A stretch of 64,000 nucleotides of DNA from Cololabis saira (taxonomy: Eukaryota; Chordata; Actinopteri; Beloniformes; Belonidae): positions 367,501-431,500 of the forward strand of contig NC_084607.1 of NCBI RefSeq assembly GCF_033807715.1, in the 5' to 3' direction. Below, piece after piece: positions 58,407 to 64,000 of the stretch; the stretch's first letter is position 1, and the number at the start of each line of letters is the position of its first letter. The notes below the pieces were generated by a model. The model worked only from the letters and a program-made list of their open reading frames with translations. It was not told where the DNA came from and did not search any database. Made by a program: the position numbers and the translations under genes.

Positions 58407-58744
58407 AGGAGCATGAGTCTCCTTTAGGAAATGAGACTCTCTAGCGCCACCCTTCACCACGACGGCCGTTGGGGGTACTGCAGCCAACAGTGAAGCCGGC
58501 ACGGGAGAACGGGGAGAATGTGCATGCAGCGTCATGTGACGTCACATCCACAGGACAGCGCGGGAAATTCGGGACCGAATTGCAGCACATTTTGCAGCAA
58601 CAGCCTGTTCAAGGCAACGGAGAGATACACTAGAGGAAACATTCTTTTGGGTTTGGAACGCTTCATCTGACATTATTACTAGAAAACTTAAAATGTATAC
58701 GGATTTTTTTCATAAATCTTGCCACAATCCGGCCTCAAGCTCCT
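58407..58744. mobile_element. TTAA-flanked MITE (338 bp)
   Basis: AGGAGCATGAG at the left and, reversed, AGGAGCTTGAG at the right, with TTAA at 58403-58406 and 58745-58748. Confidence 0.7.
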
Positions 58745-59100
58745 TTAAGTGTAATGAGATTTGTTTTACTAAAATGAGACATTTTAGTAAATGTCATTTT
58801 TAGTAAATGTCATTTTTTCAGCAACACGAAATCATTAATTAAATGTGTCATTAATTAATTAAATGCTGAAATAATAATATATTTTTTTACTTAAAATGAA
58901 TTGTATTTTAATTAATTAATGACATATTTCATTCTAATTTTAATTAATTAATGACACATTTAATTAATGAATGATATATTTAATTCCCATTTTAATTAAT
59001 TAATTATGTATTTATTTATTTATTTAATTTTGGCGCTAAAAATCCTCCATAGTTCCACACGGAAAGAGCCCGATATATTAGTATAGGTGTTACTGCAGTA
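58745..59100. other. AT-rich intergenic sequence
   Basis: Repeated TTAATTAATTAATGACACAT motifs, many self-complementary. No gene. Confidence 0.6.
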
Positions 59101-59110
59101 CCTGTTTCCC

Positions 59111-59545
59111 CCGCTAGAGGGAGCCAAACACAGTACCTGTTTCCCCCGCTAGAGGGAGCCAAACACAGTACCTTGGTCCCCCGCTAGAGGGAGCCAAACA
59201 CAGTACCTTGGTCCCCCGCTAGAGGGAGCCACACACAGTACCTTGGTCTCCCGCTAGAGGGAGCCAAACACAGTACCTTGGTCCCCCGCTAGAGGGAGCC
59301 ACACACAGTACCTTGGTCTCCCGCTAGAGGGAGCCAAACACAGTACCTTGGTCCCCCGCTAGAGGGAGCCAAACACACTACCTTGGTCTCCCGCTAGAGG
59401 GAGCCAAACACAGTACCTTGGTCCCCCGCTAGAGGGAGCCACACACAGTACCTTGGTCTCCCGCTAGAGGGAGCCAAACACAGTACCTTGGTCTCCCGCT
59501 AGAGGGAGCCAAACACAGTACCTTGGTCTCCCGCTAGAGGGAGCC
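59111..59545 (+). promoter_or_regulatory. 13-copy array of a CTCF-like motif upstream of cdc27
   Basis: 35-base unit, GCTAGAGGGAGCCAAACACA plus GTACCTTGGTCCCCC. Each holds CCGCTAGAGGGAGCC, which matches the CTCF core at about 13 of 15 positions; one mismatch is at a strongly conserved C. All copies point the same way and end about 250 bases before the cdc27 start codon. The array is certain; insulator function is inference. Confidence 0.45.
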
Positions 59546-59797
59546 ACAGCCGGAGCTTCTTCTTCTTCTCTTCTTCTTCTTCTTCTGCGTTTCCTGCGCT
59601 GAAACGCTAACGGTCGCTGGTTCAAATGCCCGGCCGCAGCTGGAGCCGCAGAGCCGCCTAGCCCGGTCCTAGCCCGGTCCCAGCCCCGTTTACAGAGCTT
59701 TATACCCGGATAAAGAGCCCTAGACCCGGACACTGGAGCACCAGCAGCCCCGGGGACCCGGAGATCACGCAGCCGAGGAGGAGACGCAGGAGGCGGC
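59546..59797 (+). promoter_or_regulatory. cdc27: cdc27 promoter and 5' UTR region
   Basis: GC-rich with several CpG, a CTTCTTCTTCTTC pyrimidine tract at 59555-59587, and no convincing TATA box. The transcription start cannot be placed from sequence. Confidence 0.5.
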
Positions 59798-59824
59798 ATG
59801 ACGGTGCTGCAGGAGCCGGTGCAG
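59798..59824 (+). CDS. cdc27: cdc27 (APC3) first coding exon
   Basis: ATG in the context GGCGGCATGA encodes MTVLQEPVQ, the conserved vertebrate CDC27 N-terminus, followed by donor CAG|GTACGG. CDC27 is a TPR scaffold subunit of the anaphase-promoting complex that helps bind co-activators for cell-cycle ubiquitination. The next exon (start of the first TPR) was not found in the remaining 4.2 kb, so the gene continues to the right. Nine residues is little, but the exact match with a good donor and a CpG-rich upstream makes the call firm. Confidence 0.85.
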
Positions 59825-60555
59825 GTACGGAGCTCCGGTTTACACACAAATACACAGGAATACCGGGGACATAACTCAATATAACACCTTAACCTGGTGG
59901 TTTAGACACAAAATAACACAATATAACACTAAATACTAGGAAATACCACAATATAACACCTTAAACTGGAGGTTTAGACACAAATACGAGCCGGTGCAGG
60001 TACGGAGCTCCGAAAATACCACAATATAACACTAAATACCAGTAAATAACACAATATAACACCTTAAACTGGAGGTTTAGACACAAATACGAGCCGGTGC
60101 AGGTACGGAGCTCCGAAAATACCACAATATAACACTAAATACCAGTAAATAACACAATATAACACAATAACCTGGTGGTTTACACACAAATACACATAAA
60201 TACCAGTAAATAACACAAAATAACACAATATAACACAATAAACTGGTGGTTTAGACACAAATACACATAAATACCGGGGAAATACCAGTAAATAACACAA
60301 TTTAACACAATAACCTGGTGGTTTAACACATCTAATAATATTTATACCACCATAAACTGGTGGTTTATACAGAAATACGGTGAAAATAACATAAAATAAC
60401 ACAATAAACTGGTGTTTTAACACATCTAATAATTTTTATACCACCATAAACTGGTGGTTTATACACACATACAGTGGAAATACCACAATATACTGGTAGA
60501 TTATACAGAAATACGGTGGAAATAACACAAAATACTAGGAAATACCACAATAAAC
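59825..60555 (+). repeat. cdc27: cdc27 intron 1 start: two copies of exon 1 end and donor, then a short tandem repeat
   Basis: GAGCCGGTGCAG|GTACGGAGCT recurs with exon-like ends at 59999 and 60102 (103 bases apart). Units of AATACCACAATATAACACTA and AACTGGTGGTTTAYACACAA follow and resume at 61085-61310. Confidence 0.92.
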
Positions 60556-61084
60556 TGGTAGTTTATATTTTATTTAGTTTATTTAGGATCCCCATTAGCT
60601 GTTACACTTGGCAACAGCTATTCTTCCTGGGGTCCTCAAAATATCATACGAAATACATACAAAAACATTGAATTACAAATAAAAATAAAAATACAAATAT
60701 TGAAAGAGAGAACAATTCATTACAGCATAAAAAAAGTTAAAAGTTAAATTACAATATTTTCATTGTGTATAAGAAAGTCCTTCAGTCGTTTCTTAAACTG
60801 CCTTTTATGGTTAATTTCTGTAATACATGCTGGTAAAGAGTTCCTGTACATGACTGTGTTCCTCATTGCCTCAGTTCTGGCTTAGGCTTTGGGAATCGAC
60901 CCATTGCAACATGTCTAGTGTTATGTCTGTGTCTATCACTAGTGTCATTAATATTTTTGTATAAGCATTCTGGCTTTTTATTTGAACAAATGTTCCTAAA
61001 AAATCGAGCCAAACTAGAAGCTAATCTCTGCTCCACAAACAGCCATGAAGCTTCCCGTGATTTAACATTAGATCTAGTAGTGGA
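60556..61084 (-). mobile_element. LINE 3' end, minus strand
   Basis: Reversed 3' start ATTTAGGATCCCCATTAGCT. On the minus strand about 61080-60780 reads NTRHVAMGRFPKPKPEL and neighbouring LINE C-terminal sequence with breaks. Inserted in the intron 1 tandem repeat. Confidence 0.7.
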
Positions 61085-61310
61085 TTTATACAGAAATACT
61101 AGGAAATACCACAATAAACTGGTAGTTTATACACACATACGGTGGAAATAACACAATAAACTGGTGGTTTAACACATCTAATAATATTTATACAACCATA
61201 AGCTGGTGGTTTTTAAGATCTACGGTGGAAATACCACAATAAACTGGTAGTTTATACAGAAATACGGTGGAAATAACACAAAATACTAGGAAATACCACA
61301 ATAAACTGAT

Positions 61311-61912
61311 TTATAAACATATACATCCCGATATAGTATTTTTTTCTTGACATATTTATGAAATGAATGGCAATTTCTCTTATCCTTTCTCCTTTTATTT
61401 ATAAAGCTCATTTTAAATGTAAAACAATTGACAAAGTGCTTGAAGTAAAATTCAAGTATTCCTGTCATTTAACAAGTAAAAGTGTTTGAGATTCATTAAC
61501 AAGTTTGTTCTGAAATAAAACCTGAAATAACTTGACATCAAGTTTTCAAGTGATGCAATAATGTACAATGAAATAAAACTAAATATAAAAACGATAACAT
61601 AATGTTCTTGAAGTGATATTCATGTACGTCTGTCATTTAACAAGTAAAACTAAAGTAACTGTTTCAGAGGTTGAGATTAGTGAACAAGTTTGTCAGCTTT
61701 TTCTGAAATGAAATTAAACCTCTTCAAATAACATAAACTTAACTAAATATGTTTTTTTTATATTTTATTTTTATTTAGTTTTTCAACAAAAACAAAACAT
61801 AAGACAGACGGGGTCATCACAGGTTATAGAAATGCATAATGTAGAAACAAGATTGAATGGGTCCGGGTTACATTTTTATCTAAATATACTGGGTCCTTAG
61901 TGTCCGTGTGTG
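61311..61912 (+). other. cdc27 intron 1, no feature recognised
   Basis: AT-rich; two about 130-base segments near 61430-61560 and 61590-61700 resemble each other (CTTGAAGTAAAATTCAAGTA / TGTCATTTAACAAGTAAAA). Confidence 0.5.
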
Positions 61913-61913
61913 C

Positions 61914-62765
61914 AGGTAAAGTAAAGGATCTAAAATCCTCTAGCACCCCAGCTAGAGGATTTTAGATCCTTTACTCTGTTTCTTAGTGTCCATGTGTGCA
62001 GGTCGGGCTAGAGGATTTTAGATCCTTTACTCTGTTTCTTAGTGTCCATGTGTGCAGGTCGGGGTGATTTTAGATCCTTTACTCTGTTTCTTAGTGTCCA
62101 TGTGTGCAGGTCGGGGTGCTGGAGGATTTTAGATCCTTTACTCTGTTTCTTAGTGTCCATGTGTGCAGGTCGGGCTGGAGGATTTTAGATCCTTTACTCT
62201 GTTTCTTAGTGTCCATGTGTGCAGGTCGGGCTGGAGGATATTAGATCCTTTACTCTGTTTCTTAGTGTCCATGTGTGCAGGTCGGGGTGCTGGAGGATTT
62301 TAGATCCTTTACTCTGTTTCTTAGTGTCCATGTGTGCAGGTCGGGCTGGAGGATTTTAGATCCTTTACTCTGTTTCTTAGTGTCCATGTGTGCAGGTCGG
62401 GATGATTTTAGATCCTTTACTCTGTTTCTTAGTGTCCATGTGTGCAGGTCGGGATGATTTTAGATCCTTTACTCTGTTTCTTAGTGTCCATGTGTGCAGG
62501 TCGGGCTGGAGGATATTAGATCCTTTACTCTGTTTCTTAGTGTCCATGTGTGCAGGTCGGGGTGCTGGAGGATTTTAGATCCTTTACTCTGTTTCTTAGT
62601 GTCCATGTGTGCAGGTCGGGCTGGAGGATTTTAGATCCTTTACTCTGTTTCTTAGTGTCCATGTGTGCAGGTCGGGCTGGAGGATTTTAGATCCTTTACT
62701 CTGTTTCTTAGTGTCCATGTGTGCAGGTCGGGCTGGAGGATTTTAGATCCTTTACTCTTTTCTTG
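61914..62765. repeat. About 58-bp minisatellite, about 14 copies
   Basis: The unit is GATTTTAGATCCTTTACTCT, GTTTCTTAGTGTCCATGTGT, GCAGGTCGGGCTGGAG with length variants (CTAGAG, GGTGCTGGAG, GGTG). A leading inverted piece (AAAGGATCTAAAATCCTCTA) is at 61921-61940. Confidence 0.95.
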
Positions 62766-62779
62766 TAGATCCTAAGCGT

Positions 62780-63690
62780 TCCGTAGGAAGATGGAAGATG
62801 TCTCCCATTCTTTCATAACTCAAAAGTCCATTCTTTTTGTGCAGAGGGTAAATACAAAAACAATGGCATATTTCTTCTACCAAACACACATACAGAAAAT
62901 AATTTTCGGTTCAAATAGGACTTCCATTTTTCCCAGTATTTTCCACCTTTCTTGTCTCAAAGAAAAAGTCAATCGTTCCATATTGTAGATGTCATTAACT
63001 ATTTCAATCCATTCAAGGATTGTAGGAGATTCTTTACTCAGCCATTTCCTGGTTATTGCTGTTTTACTAGCTACTAACAGTATTTGTAAGAGGTATCTGT
63101 CCTGTTTATTCAGTCCAGTCGGTACATCTCCTAAATATATAGCACTAAAATTGAAGATAAGTTCTGAGCTGATTATAAATCTGATCTGTTTCACTATGTC
63201 TATCCAATAGGAAGAAATGTTTGGACATTCCCAAATAATGTGAAAATGACCAGCTGACGTGTTACCGCACATTCTCCAGCACTGACCTTGTTCAGGGATG
63301 TTACTTTGCCATTTTTTAATACTTGGGGTTATAAAAAACCTTAATGTTTTTCCCGGTGTATTCCCTCCATCAGTCAGATAAGTACACATTGTCCTTCATA
63401 TATTTGACCTATGTTAGCTTCCTTCTCCCACCTTAATTTTACATACAAAGTGGAAAGACCCCTTTCCAGTTGTAGAGATGAATAAATCTTTGAGATCAAT
63501 TTCCTATTAGAATTACCTTTGTATGCATCAGTAAATATCTTAATCAAACCCGTTCCTTTCTCTCCAATAGTTTTAATATTCGTTTGGAAATTATGTCTCA
63601 TTTGAAGATACCTGAAGAAATCACATTTCTCTAAATCATACTTTTTTGAGAGTTGGTCGACGGTATCTAAACTAAATAAGTTTTTAAGCT
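62780..63690 (-). pseudogene. L1-type LINE ORF2 C-terminal fragment
   Basis: On the minus strand, 63601-63374 and 63389-62877 (two overlapping frames) encode the region after the RT, including the Cys/His motif CWRMCGNTSAGHFHIIWECP and IVKQIRFIISSELIFNFSAI. At least one frameshift; the 5' part is absent. Confidence 0.85.
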
Positions 63691-64000
63691 TTTTTTTTTA
63701 AACATTTCACAGGTTAAAGAGGAAGACGAGCTGGTCAGAAATGTTCTCTTACTTGTAACTACGACTGCGTTTCCATCAGTCTAAGTTCAGGTTATTGCTA
63801 ATATTCCGGTTACTGAAACATTGGGAATATTCGTTTCCATGGTGATAAATCATTTATCTGGTGATTAATCATTTATCTGGATCAAACCAGCGACGCACGG
63901 AGAACGTCATGATCAATTCCCGTCATTTCTGCTTCTTCTTCCTGGATCCAAATTCAACTTTTCTCTCTCCTTCTTGTAAATCTTCTATCCCGGTACTTTC
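63691..64000. other. Right edge, cdc27 intron 1
   Basis: ACTGCGTTTCCATCAGTCTA and nearby resemble a fish interspersed repeat; an ATCATTTATCTGG duplication is at 63848-63880. No exon recognised. Confidence 0.4.

Noticed and set aside
59825..64000. cdc27 exon 2
   Set aside because: No sequence encoding the first TPR helix (AAIWQAL-like) was seen on the + strand; the exon is probably outside the window.

Overview
The window is vertebrate nuclear DNA, almost certainly from a teleost fish. It carries most of a muscle-type voltage-gated sodium channel gene (scn4a family, + strand, 25 exons visible between 1065 and 46142) and the first coding exon of cdc27 (+ strand, 59798-59824). The teleost assignment rests on the mobile elements: L2-type LINEs, an ERV integrase fragment, a Ty3/Gypsy element, a tRNA-headed SINE and many short TIR elements. 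It also rests on introns packed with micro- and minisatellites. Nothing prokaryotic is present. All coding calls come from conserved protein segments combined with splice-site and reading-phase agreement.

Layout. 1-1064 is an intron; the exons for the N-terminus and domain I S1-S4 lie to the left of the window. 1065-6102 encodes domain I S5, pore and S6, the short I-II linker and the start of domain II. 6228-11333 completes domain II. 14213-14604 is the acidic II-III linker. 18524-25758 is domain III. 27873-27977 is the inactivation-gate linker. 29121-35951 is domain IV. 37115-46142 is the C-terminal tail with an IQ motif and a terminal S-T-V. All 25 exons join in one open frame of 1527 complete codons before the stop. 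The four selectivity residues (D, E, K, A) and the usual tetrodotoxin-contact residues are intact. The III-IV linker reads LFM where the family normally has IFM.

The most striking property is how the introns are built. At most exon-intron junctions the splice site and a few to about 60 bases of the neighbouring exon have been copied in tandem into the intron, from one copy to several dozen, and several arrays run exactly up to the functional splice site. The same occurs at the cdc27 exon 1 donor, so it is not specific to scn4a. Five introns interrupt stretches that, to my knowledge, are single exons in mammalian SCN genes. The conserved AT-AC intron of the III-IV linker is retained, and it too has been locally copied.

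Mobile elements are nested in these introns: two TTAA-flanked elements inside an exon copy, a TTAA-flanked element holding a tRNA-SINE and the 5' end of 28S rRNA, an L2 inside a SINE, a solo LTR with target duplication, an L2 with an in-frame deletion that fuses endonuclease to reverse transcriptase, and a recent Gypsy element (217-bp LTRs) inside a larger TIR element. The 46-59 kb intergenic part holds repeats only: an interspersed element, minisatellites, a hAT-like MITE, a 2.6-kb hexamer satellite, a Gypsy chromodomain remnant and a 13-copy array of a CTCF-like motif just upstream of cdc27. From 59825 to the right edge lies cdc27 intron 1, with LINE remnants and minisatellites.
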